NCBI GenBank assembly: GCA_020431945.1
Contig: JAGQHH010000138.1
Location: 1 to 7,069, forward strand
DNA: 7,069 bases
Reading direction: 5' to 3'
DNA from: Cyanobacteria bacterium HKST-UBA02
Lineage (GTDB): Bacteria; Cyanobacteriota; Vampirovibrionia; Obscuribacterales; Obscuribacteraceae
Below are positions 1 to 5,690 of the stretch, piece by piece. How positions within the stretch are numbered: the first letter of the stretch is position 1; the number at the start of each line of letters is the position of its first letter. The translations under genes and the position numbers were made by a program. Under the pieces are notes generated by a model. That model did not search any database. It was not told the DNA's origin and saw only the letters and a list, made by a program, of their open reading frames with translations.

Positions 1-2
1 AA

Positions 3-30
3 ATTACATACCAACTGGTCGGTATGTAAT
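3..30. promoter_or_regulatory. Palindromic operator in front of the TetR-family gene
   Basis: A perfect inverted repeat has 10-bp arms, ATTACATACC (3-12) and GGTATGTAAT (21-30), separated by AACTGGTC. The inner part ACCAACTGGTCGGT is itself nearly symmetric, which is the usual look of a TetR-family operator. It ends 20 nt before the ATG at 51, so a bound dimer would cover the promoter and the regulator would repress its own operon. TATGTA at 23-28 could be the -10 box inside the right arm; the matching -35 would lie at or beyond the window edge. That the adjacent TetR protein binds here is inference from position and symmetry. Confidence 0.8.
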
Positions 31-50
31 AAGACCAATATAAAGGACCG

Positions 51-686
51 ATGAAACGAAGCCGCGACAAAGAGGCTACCCGGGCAAAGCTGCTCGACGC
101 AGCCAGAGATACGATCCGCACGAAAGGCTATACAGCCACGACAGTGGACGACATCTGCGCGGCTGCCGGGGTCTCCAAAGGCAGCTTCTTTCACCACTTC
201 GACAACAAGGAGCACCTGGGCGTGGAAGCTGCCCGACAGTTTGGCGCTATGGCTGCCGGCATATTCGGCTCGGCGCCCTACCGGTCGCTTCCTGATCCCC
301 GCGACCGCTTGCTGGGCTATGTCGACTTTCGCATCGCCATGCTCGAGGCGGAAATCCCTCAGTTCACCTGCCTGCTCGGCACCATGGTCCAGGAAGTTTA
401 TACCACCCATCCTGAGGTCCGGTCAGCCTGCGACGAGCAGATGTCCGAGCACGTAGCCGAGCTCGTGGCCGACGTCGAAGCAGCCAGAAAGCTTTACGCG
501 CCGGCCGCCGACTGGACCGCAGAGAGTGTCGGCTACTTCATCCAGACAGTTTTGCAAGGAGCATTCATCTTCGCCAAAGCGAAAGACGATTCACGAATCG
601 CGAGAGAAAGCCTGGCGCATCTGCGCCGCTATCTCGAGCTAATACTCGACTATCCAGTGCCTGAAAGAAAAGGAGCAAAGAAGTGA
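51..686 (+). CDS. TetR/AcrR-family transcriptional repressor
   Basis: This 211-residue protein has the size and layout of a TetR-family repressor. Residues about 8-54 form the N-terminal three-helix DNA-binding domain, with the helix-turn-helix around TTVDDICAAAGVSKGSFFHHF and the following NKEHL. Residues about 70-205 are an all-helical ligand-binding and dimerisation domain with motifs such as CLLGTMVQEVY and a late QGAFIFAKA helix. The ATG at 51 follows AAAGGA (42-47) with a 3-nt gap. The stop overlaps the GTG start of the next gene (GTGA, 683-686), so the two are co-translated. TetR genes of this sub-type are commonly followed by AHSA1/SRPBCC genes, as here. The operator at 3-30 suggests autorepression. 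The inducing ligand cannot be read from the sequence; a hydrophobic small molecule is the usual case for the family. Confidence 0.95.
   Translation: MKRSRDKEATRAKLLDAARDTIRTKGYTATTVDDICAAAGVSKGSFFHHFDNKEHLGVEAARQFGAMAAGIFGSAPYRSLPDPRDRLLGYVDFRIAMLEAEIPQFTCLLGTMVQEVYTTHPEVRSACDEQMSEHVAELVADVEAARKLYAPAADWTAESVGYFIQTVLQGAFIFAKAKDDSRIARESLAHLRRYLELILDYPVPERKGAKK
669..675 (+). promoter_or_regulatory. Shine-Dalgarno site that sets a GTG start at 683
   Basis: AAAGGAG lies inside the last codons of the tetR gene, 7 nt before GTG 683. The GTG shares bases with the TGA stop of tetR (684-686). Good spacing and stop-start overlap support the GTG as the real start of the short SRPBCC gene, and imply translational coupling. 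Confidence 0.7.
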
Positions 687-883
687 CCGCAACCACAGAG
701 TCCCAGCAACAAGGAGCCGAGCGCGATCTGGTCCTCACCCGCCTGATTGACGCACCACGCCAGGCTGTCTACCGGTGCTGGACCAAAGCCGACCGCGAAA
801 CCCACGAGAAGATGGGCTTCCACGAAGGATGGGGCATTTGCGCCGATCAGCTCGAATCCCTGGCGAAAACTCTCCGGTCATGA
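683..883 (+). CDS. Internally deleted AHSA1/SRPBCC-domain protein (remnant)
   Basis: The 66-residue product looks like the two ends of an AHSA1-type SRPBCC domain joined in frame. Residues about 17-35 (LTRLIDAPRQAVYRCWTKAD) match the family's first strand and helix, including APR..V.R.WT. From about residue 37, THEKMGFHEGWGICADQLESL matches the C-terminal helix that closes the cavity. The roughly 90 residues in between, carrying the beta-sheet and the usual WWGP, GG and E..PP motifs, are missing; family members are usually about 140-160 residues. The apparent join is near 781-800, where GACC occurs twice. Start (GTG), Shine-Dalgarno and stop are intact, so a peptide could still be made, but it could not form the ligand cavity. 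I infer a decayed former partner of the TetR regulator. A collapsed assembly is the other explanation. Confidence 0.75.
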   Translation: MTATTESQQQGAERDLVLTRLIDAPRQAVYRCWTKADRETHEKMGFHEGWGICADQLESLAKTLRS

Positions 884-893
884 CCGCTCTGGT

Positions 894-899
894 TATAAT
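894..899 (+). promoter_or_regulatory. Possible -10 box before the SRPBCC gene
   Basis: A consensus TATAAT sits in the 40-bp gap between the short AHSA1 remnant and the next gene, 25-30 nt before its start. No convincing -35 hexamer lies 16-18 bp upstream (871-876 is TCTCCG). It may be a weak internal promoter or chance. Confidence 0.3.
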
Positions 900-913
900 T
901 GATCTGCATCTCG

Positions 914-920
914 AAAGGAG
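914..920 (+). promoter_or_regulatory. Shine-Dalgarno site deciding between two adjacent ATGs
   Basis: AAAGGAG is 3 nt from ATG 924 and 6 nt from the next in-frame ATG at 927. The second spacing is nearer the optimum, so translation may begin at 927, removing one Met. The effect on the protein is a single residue. Confidence 0.6.
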
Positions 921-923
921 AAC

Positions 924-1541
924 ATGATGTTCAAGAAGATCGCGCTCATTTCAGTCGGCGTTATTGCCATCGCAGTAGCAGCGATACTCGGAATAGCTGC
1001 CACCAAACCCGATGTCTTCAAAGTAGAGCGCTCCGAGACGATGAGCGCCACGCCGGAGGAGATCTTTCCGAAGATCAACAACCTCCACAACTGGAAATCC
1101 TGGTCTCCATACGAAGAACTCGATCCGAAAATGAAAAGGACCTTTGGCGGTCCGGAAGCCGGACCGGGCTCCGCATACTCATGGGACGGCAATGACGACG
1201 TCGGGCAGGGGAGCATGGAGATAACCAAAATCGAAGAGCCCAACAAGATCTATATCGACCTTCACTTCTTCCGCCCCTTCAAAGGAGACAACAAAGTCGT
1301 CTTCTCTCTAGAGCCGGAAGAGGACGCCACAAAAGTGACCTGGTCCATGGAAGGCGAAAGCCCTTTCATGTGCAAGGTCATGCAAGTCTTCATGGATATG
1401 GACGAGATGTGCGGCAAGGACTTCACCAAGGGTCTTCGCAAGCTCAGAGATCAGGTCGAGGAAGAAGGCGCCGCCGAGCCGAGCGAAAGCACCGGCGAGA
1501 GCGGTGATATCGACTCCACCCTTCCAAAACCCAAGGGCTGA
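924..1541 (+). CDS. Membrane-anchored SRPBCC (polyketide cyclase-like) protein
   Basis: The product is 205 residues (204 if the ATG at 927 is used). Residues about 5-27 are a single hydrophobic segment after FKK, best read as an N-terminal membrane anchor or uncleaved signal. Residues about 35-175 resemble the SRPBCC/START-like fold of the polyketide cyclase group: VERSETMSATPEEIFPKINNLHNWKSWSPYEELDP-type opening, a central GPGSAYSWDGN turn, then alternating strands ending in a long helix (FTKGLRKLRDQVEE). The last 25-30 residues are acidic, low-complexity and probably disordered. The family binds hydrophobic ligands in a deep cavity, but most members of this subgroup have no known reaction, and no catalytic residues can be named. 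It follows the AHSA1 remnant by 40 bp, so it probably belongs to the TetR-controlled unit. With an N-in anchor and no cleavage site, the domain would face the periplasm or outer surface; that topology is inferred. Confidence 0.88.
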   Translation: MMFKKIALISVGVIAIAVAAILGIAATKPDVFKVERSETMSATPEEIFPKINNLHNWKSWSPYEELDPKMKRTFGGPEAGPGSAYSWDGNDDVGQGSMEITKIEEPNKIYIDLHFFRPFKGDNKVVFSLEPEEDATKVTWSMEGESPFMCKVMQVFMDMDEMCGKDFTKGLRKLRDQVEEEGAAEPSESTGESGDIDSTLPKPKG

Positions 1542-1545
1542 CCGA

Positions 1546-1564
1546 GCAATCTTATCTGGATTGC
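1546..1564. terminator. Weak hairpin in the convergent intergenic region
   Basis: GCAATC (1546-1551) and GATTGC (1559-1564) form a 6-bp stem with a 7-nt loop, 4 nt after the stop of the SRPBCC gene. No T-run follows on either strand, so it is a poor intrinsic terminator. It is the only compact stem I find in the 96 bp (1542-1637) between the two converging operons, and may instead be a 3'-end stabiliser. Confidence 0.3.
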
Positions 1565-1637
1565 AGGTTCACTATCAGAGCTCCGTTTCGGCACAATGTC
1601 CCGGATGTCCGCCGGTCACTTGAGCGCTACTTACTCG

Positions 1638-3080
1638 CTACTCGACCTGACATCCTGCCCTGAAGATCGACTCTGCCTGGGAAAGGCGAAATGGAGCAAT
1701 GGGCTCGAAGTGCGCCTGGAAAAACCTGAGACTCTCAGGCTCGTATGTCATTCTCAATCCGTTTATGCCCTTCCTATTTTCGAAGCAAGCCTCCACCGAC
1801 TCGGCTATGACATCCATATGAGCCTGAGTATATACCCTGCGCGGTATCGTGAGGCGAACCAGCTCGAGCTCAGGGTACAGATTCTCGCCGGTTTTCCTGT
1901 CACGTCCGGCTGAAACCGCTCCCCTTTCCATGGCTCTCACGCCGGAGTCGATATAGAGTGCTGCAGCCAGGGCCTGGGCCGGATACTCTTCCTGCGGTAC
2001 ATGCTCCAGAAAGCGCCTGGCATCCAGATAGACAGCGTGCCCACCAACAGGCTCGACGATTGGGATCCCGGCCTCGATAAGCATTTCTCCCAGGTAAGAA
2101 ACCTGGCCGATTCGAGCCCTGAGGTGATCGTCTTGAACAGCCTCCTCTATTCCTCGAGCCATGGCCTCCATGTCCCTCCCGGCCATTCCACCATAAGTGT
2201 GCAGACCTTCATACACCACTACCAGCTCGCAAGCCCTTCGGTAGAGATCCGGATCCCGCAGGGCAAAGAATCCTCCGATGTTTACAAGGAGATCTTTTTT
2301 ACCGGACATGGTGCAGCCATCGGTGAGATCGCACATAGACTTGAGGATCTCGGCACATGTCCTGTGCTCTTGCCCGGCCTCGCGCAATTTTATGAACCAG
2401 CAGTTCTCCAGCGCCCTGGTAGCGTCGAGGATAACGAGGATGCCGTGCTTCCTGCAGAGACGGCTGACCTCTTCCAGATTCGATAGGGAGAACGGCTGCC
2501 CGCCTGCCATATTGACACAGGCGCCAATAGACACGTATGGAATCCGGTCTGCTCCATGAGTCTTTATTAGCGACTCGAGCTTGCCCAAATCGGTGTTTCC
2601 CTTGAATGGATGATCTAGACTGGCATTATGAGCCTCGTCGATGATGATATCGTGGAAGGTGCCTCCGGCTAGTTCCTGATGAAGCCTGGTCGTAGTGAAA
2701 TACATATTACCGGGAATGATGTCACCAGGCTTGATCAGCAGCTTGGATACTATATTCTCGGCGCCCCGCCCCTGATGAGTAGGCACTGTCAGGGGGTAGC
2801 CATAATATCGCTGAACGGTTTCCTGCAGCTTGAAAAAATTCCTGGATCCGGCATAGGCCTCGTCGCCAAGCATCATGCCCGCCCACTGATAATCGCTCAT
2901 TGCCGATGTGCCGCTGTCAGTCAGGAGATCGATATAGACATCTTCCGAGCGAAGCAAGAAGGTATTGTAATTTGCCTCCTCTATCGCCCTCATTCGCTGG
3001 TCCTGGGTCGTCATGGCGAGAAGCTCGACCATCTTGATCTTGAATGGCTCCGCCCATGACCTGCGGTCTCTCCTGTTCAC
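1638..3080 (-). CDS. tpl: Tyrosine phenol-lyase (beta-tyrosinase), PLP-dependent
   Basis: Predicted to cleave L-tyrosine to phenol, pyruvate and ammonia (EC 4.1.99.2) in the cytoplasm, as a PLP and K+-dependent tetramer. Counting from the GTG at 3080 (480 residues), the residues known from the Citrobacter freundii enzyme are all present at an offset of +5: Tyr76 in DEAYAGS, Phe128-Thr129 in YFTTTR, Asn190, Asp219 and Arg222 in LDATR, the PLP lysine Lys262 in SGKKD, Met384 and Arg386 in MERG, Arg409 in RLTIPRR, and Phe453-Phe454 in LRFF. Met/Arg in MERG and Phe in LRFF separate it from tryptophanase. The GTG is chosen over an upstream in-frame start at 3128 because it has GGGAGGA 8 nt before it, overlaps the TPR gene stop as GTGA, and gives an N-terminus reaching the AEPF motif at a usual distance. 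It ends with about 20 more residues than the C. freundii protein. Confidence 0.93.
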   Translation of the reverse strand: MNRRDRRSWAEPFKIKMVELLAMTTQDQRMRAIEEANYNTFLLRSEDVYIDLLTDSGTSAMSDYQWAGMMLGDEAYAGSRNFFKLQETVQRYYGYPLTVPTHQGRGAENIVSKLLIKPGDIIPGNMYFTTTRLHQELAGGTFHDIIIDEAHNASLDHPFKGNTDLGKLESLIKTHGADRIPYVSIGACVNMAGGQPFSLSNLEEVSRLCRKHGILVILDATRALENCWFIKLREAGQEHRTCAEILKSMCDLTDGCTMSGKKDLLVNIGGFFALRDPDLYRRACELVVVYEGLHTYGGMAGRDMEAMARGIEEAVQDDHLRARIGQVSYLGEMLIEAGIPIVEPVGGHAVYLDARRFLEHVPQEEYPAQALAAALYIDSGVRAMERGAVSAGRDRKTGENLYPELELVRLTIPRRVYTQAHMDVIAESVEACFENRKGINGLRMTYEPESLRFFQAHFEPIAPFRLSQAESIFRAGCQVE

Positions 3081-4072
3081 TTCTCGGATCCTCCCGTGAT
3101 GGACGCCAGGCGTCTCTGTATTCTGCAAGCTTCTCTCTCCCGCCCTTCCTGCAGCAGCAGAAAGGAATATGTCGCCAGCCTGCTTGCAAGGCTCGGATTC
3201 GGCGAGCCCAGGGCCTCTTCCCTCTGGAAAAATGCCTCTTTGCAGAGTGCTTCGGCTTCATCGAAGCGCCGCTGATTACAATAGACGTCGGCCAGCTGAC
3301 TGAAGAACGCAGCGGCATCATTATGAGATTCGGTCTCGTCTCCGACCTGGCGTGCGCTCTGGCAGATCGGTCGGGCTTCGTCATACCTCCCCTGCGCACA
3401 CATAGCAAGAGCGAGCATGTTGAGCCTGGACTCACCGGGACCGGTGGCATCCGCGAGGGCAATAGCCCTGGAGGTGACCACTTCTGACTCCTCGAATCTT
3501 CCCATCAGATAATAGATAGCAGCAAGGCACGAGTAGCCTGTCAGAACGAAGCTTTCTCGATCAGGGAGACGCTCCAGAGTCTCGATCGCTTTCTCATAAC
3601 TCCTGGCGGCCTCAGCGAAATCCTTGAGCACCATTGCGATGCCCGCAAGAGAAAGTCTGGACATCGCAATATCTTCGATGGGGCGCACTCCCTCCTGCTC
3701 GGCTATATCGAGAGCCTTACGCCTGAGCCCGAGTGCTCGAGCGAAATCACCGGTCTCGCAGAGAAAGTCTGCTCTAATCTCCAGAATATGAAAGTAGTCG
3801 GAAAGATCGTTACTGCCTTCCCTGCTCTCAATCAGGTGTTGAGCACGCTCGTAATGCTGGCCGGCCTCTTCATATCTTTGCTGATCCCTGAGCAGCTCGC
3901 CCAGACAGAGGGAGGCGTATGCCAGCACATCACTTCGCCTCTCAACCGATTGCTCGAGATCCGAGATCGCTTCTTTCAGGCGATCCTCCCTTTCTCGTAC
4001 CGGTGTTTGAGCAGTCTCGAAAGAGTCAAAAAAGACCTTCCAGTACTCCCTTGGATCCTCAGTCTTGTTCAT
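3077..4072 (-). CDS. TPR-repeat protein encoded between two aromatic amino-acid lyases
   Basis: A 331-residue, apparently soluble helical protein with no signal peptide, membrane segment or catalytic domain. Tetratricopeptide repeats run through it: the helix-turn positions with G-[DKR]-[FY]-x-E-A-like sequence fall at residues about 67, 110, 152, 193, 230, 270 and 313, giving gaps of 37-43. This is close to the 42-residue period of kinesin-light-chain-type repeats rather than the 34-residue classical form. Such proteins are protein-binding scaffolds; the partner is unknown. The ATG at 4072 has AGGGTGG 6 nt upstream; an in-frame GTG at 4183 would add 37 residues that do not look like TPR and has no better ribosome site. 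Its stop overlaps the tyrosine phenol-lyase start, so the two proteins are probably made together. A role in assembling or regulating the lyase is inference from this coupling. Confidence 0.85.
   Translation of the reverse strand: MNKTEDPREYWKVFFDSFETAQTPVREREDRLKEAISDLEQSVERRSDVLAYASLCLGELLRDQQRYEEAGQHYERAQHLIESREGSNDLSDYFHILEIRADFLCETGDFARALGLRRKALDIAEQEGVRPIEDIAMSRLSLAGIAMVLKDFAEAARSYEKAIETLERLPDRESFVLTGYSCLAAIYYLMGRFEESEVVTSRAIALADATGPGESRLNMLALAMCAQGRYDEARPICQSARQVGDETESHNDAAAFFSQLADVYCNQRRFDEAEALCKEAFFQREEALGSPNPSLASRLATYSFLLLQEGREREACRIQRRLASITGGSEK
3089..3095 (-). promoter_or_regulatory. Shine-Dalgarno site for the tyrosine phenol-lyase GTG start
   Basis: On the minus strand GGGAGGA precedes GTG 3080-3078 by 8 nt and lies within the end of the TPR gene. 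The GTG overlaps the TPR stop TGA (3079-3077). This decides against the longer reading that would begin at 3128, and indicates coupled translation of the two genes. Confidence 0.75.
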
Positions 4073-4232
4073 TGTCAACCACCCTGTGCTCGATAGACAC
4101 CATAGTCTATTGAATGATTGCCGATTCGCCATCACTCCAAGTATGGAGGGGCGAATGTAACCACGCAAACCAGCCACCAGCACAACCCGGAGAGGATCCC
4201 TCCTGGTGAATCAAAAACTGGCAGACCTCGAT
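4073..4232 (-). other. 160-bp gap between tryptophanase and TPR gene
   Basis: This is the only sizeable gap in the minus-strand block. Reading on the minus strand, it holds a bipartite stem just after the tryptophanase gene (outer CACCA/TGGTG at 4175-4179 and 4204-4208, inner GGAG/CTCC at 4189-4192 and 4200-4203, with a 9-nt bulge on one side) and a perfect 6-bp inverted repeat nearer the TPR gene (4093-4110). A five-T run (4213-4217) precedes the stem rather than following it, so there is no intrinsic terminator. No promoter with good -35 and -10 boxes is visible. The TPR-tpl pair may be read through from upstream or have its own weak promoter here. Confidence 0.5.
4093..4110. repeat. Short inverted repeat in the TPR gene leader
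   Basis: ATAGAC (4093-4098) and GTCTAT (4105-4110) are perfect complements separated by ACCATA. The repeat lies 21-38 nt upstream of the TPR gene start, where it could be an operator or an RNA hairpin near the ribosome site. Six-bp arms can arise by chance. Confidence 0.35.
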
Positions 4233-5675
4233 TCAGGCACCTGATCTTTCGGGCACACGTCCGACCAGTCGGACAGACCGGTGGCTTCTCGGCAGCGGTC
4301 GCTCTGTGAGAGGACTGAATCTGCATGTGAAGTGCCTCAATCTGGGGCTCTGTGAAACAATCCTGTAGCCCCCGATGCTCTTGCGTTTGCGGTATACATT
4401 CTCGATAGCCTCGATTATGTAATCATAATGGCTCTGGGAATAGACCCTCCTGGGAAGCGCCAGGCGGACCAGGTCATACCGGTGTGGTATCTCGAGATTC
4501 GTTTTTCTATCTGTCTTTCCGAACATTACCGTCCCTATCTCGCAAGATCTTATCCCGGCCTCCAGGTAGAGTTCGCAGGCAAGGGACTGACCGGGGAGTT
4601 GCTCGGGGGGAATCTCGTCGAGAAAAGCCCTGGCGTCGAGATAGATTGCATGCAGACCGGCAGGCTGGATGAAAGGAATTCCACCCTCAATCAGTTTGCT
4701 GGCAAGATATGCCGATGACTTCTCGCGATAGAGAAGATAGTGCTCATCCAGGGCTTCTTCGAGACCGACTGCTATGCATTCGAGATCTCTTCCGGTCAGG
4801 CCACCATAGGTCGTAAAACCTTCAGAAAGGATGAGATCCTCCTTCAATCTCTCTGCCAGGCTCTTGTCGTTGAGAGCTATAAAGCCCCCCGTATTCGATA
4901 GCCCGTCTTTTTTCGCCGACATGAGGCAGCCATCGGCCAGGGCGAAGATTGATCGGGCAATTTCGGATACGGGTCGATCTCTGTGCTCGCTTGATCTTCG
5001 ACGAATCAGCCAGGCATTCTCGGCATATCTGGCAGCATCGATATATAGCGGAATACCGGCTTCTTCGAGGAGCCTGCTGTAAGCATCTATATTCTCGAGG
5101 GAGACCGGGTGCCCGCCTGCCGAATTGTTCGTCAGGGTGACCATCGCAAACGGAATACTCTTGGTGCCGATTCTCTGGATTAGAGATCTTACGGCATCGA
5201 TGTCGATGTTGCCGCCGAATCCTGCTTTCGCGTCCCTGGAGTCAATTCCGACCGGGAGATCTACGGCGACTCCACCGCGACTCTCGATATTGGCTCTGGT
5301 AGTGTCGAAATGAGTATTGCTCGGTATAAAGTGGCCCGGCTTCACGAGGGCCCCGAACAATATCTTCTCTGCGGCTCTGCCTTGATGAACGGGTATGACT
5401 TGCTTGAATCCGAATATGGATTGAACCGCCGACTCGAAACGAAAGTAACTCGAGCAGCCGGCATAGGACTCGTCACCACGCATAAGCTCCGCCCACTGAT
5501 TCGACGACATTGCCGAGGTGCCACTGTCCGTGAGGAGATCGATGGTGACATCCACCGCCTTCAAAGCGAACAGGTTGTACCCTGCCTCCTCCAGAAGACC
5601 CCGCCGCTTGCTTCTTGTGGTGAAGTGGATCGGCTCGACCACTTTCGTTCTGAAAGGCTCGATAACTGTCTTCAT
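4233..5675 (-). CDS. tnaA: Tryptophanase (L-tryptophan indole-lyase), PLP-dependent
   Basis: Predicted to cleave L-tryptophan to indole, pyruvate and ammonia (EC 4.1.99.1). The 480-residue protein aligns along its length with the tryptophanase/tyrosine phenol-lyase family. Visible key residues are Tyr71 in DESYAG, Phe123-Asp124 in HFDTTR, Asp213 and Arg216 in IDAAR, the PLP lysine Lys256 in SAKKD, Arg404 in VRLALPRR, and His448 in LRHFT. The last corresponds to E. coli His463. Ile380 in CEIG matches E. coli Ile396, while Cys378 replaces Val394. The HFDTTR plus LRHF combination marks tryptophan rather than tyrosine as substrate. The ATG has AGGAGG (5682-5687) at 6 nt, and the radical SAM gene stops 15 nt upstream, so they are one transcript. 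No tnaC-like leader is present between them. The C-terminus runs about 24 residues beyond the E. coli end, rich in Arg and Pro. Confidence 0.94.
   Translation of the reverse strand: MKTVIEPFRTKVVEPIHFTTRSKRRGLLEEAGYNLFALKAVDVTIDLLTDSGTSAMSSNQWAELMRGDESYAGCSSYFRFESAVQSIFGFKQVIPVHQGRAAEKILFGALVKPGHFIPSNTHFDTTRANIESRGGVAVDLPVGIDSRDAKAGFGGNIDIDAVRSLIQRIGTKSIPFAMVTLTNNSAGGHPVSLENIDAYSRLLEEAGIPLYIDAARYAENAWLIRRRSSEHRDRPVSEIARSIFALADGCLMSAKKDGLSNTGGFIALNDKSLAERLKEDLILSEGFTTYGGLTGRDLECIAVGLEEALDEHYLLYREKSSAYLASKLIEGGIPFIQPAGLHAIYLDARAFLDEIPPEQLPGQSLACELYLEAGIRSCEIGTVMFGKTDRKTNLEIPHRYDLVRLALPRRVYSQSHYDYIIEAIENVYRKRKSIGGYRIVSQSPRLRHFTCRFSPLTERPLPRSHRSVRLVGRVPERSGA
4259..4274. repeat. Perfect 16-bp dyad resembling the TetR operator core
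   Basis: GTCCGAC (4259-4265) and GTCGGAC (4268-4274) flank CA, inside the last codons of the tryptophanase gene. Its core CCGACCAGTCGG matches 11 of 12 bases of the complement of the operator core at 11-22 (CCGACCAGTTGG). The 2-nt centre makes a full RNA hairpin unlikely, so a protein-binding dyad is the more natural reading. Chance codon content is possible, since this part encodes the non-conserved tail. Confidence 0.4.
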
Positions 5676-5681
5676 TCTGTT

Positions 5682-5687
5682 CCTCCT
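5682..5687 (-). promoter_or_regulatory. Strong Shine-Dalgarno site for tryptophanase
   Basis: A full AGGAGG on the minus strand, 6 nt before ATG 5675, in the 15-nt gap after the radical SAM gene. It is the best ribosome site in the block and fixes the start without an upstream leader peptide. Confidence 0.8.
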
Positions 5688-5690
5688 GTT

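Noticed and set aside
1603..1655. GGATGTC and GACATCC inverted repeat spanning the end of the tyrosine phenol-lyase gene
   Set aside because: The arms are only 7 bp and 39 bp apart, with no supporting inner pairing; likely chance.
2001..2486. A 161-codon open frame on the plus strand opposite the tyrosine phenol-lyase
   Set aside because: It is the antisense of a strongly conserved enzyme, has no recognisable domain, and mirrors similar open frames opposite the other minus-strand genes.
3081..3128. A longer tyrosine phenol-lyase beginning at 3128 (16 extra residues)
   Set aside because: It would overlap the TPR gene by 52 nt and the extra residues match nothing in the family, while GTG 3080 has a good ribosome site and a GTGA overlap.
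4073..4183. A 37-residue N-terminal extension of the TPR protein from GTG 4183
   Set aside because: The extra sequence is not TPR-like and has no ribosome site better than AGGGTGG before ATG 4072.
4211..4220. A-run that would be a U-run in the minus-strand transcript after tryptophanase, as a terminator
   Set aside because: No stem ends immediately before it in the direction of transcription; the nearby stem comes after the run.
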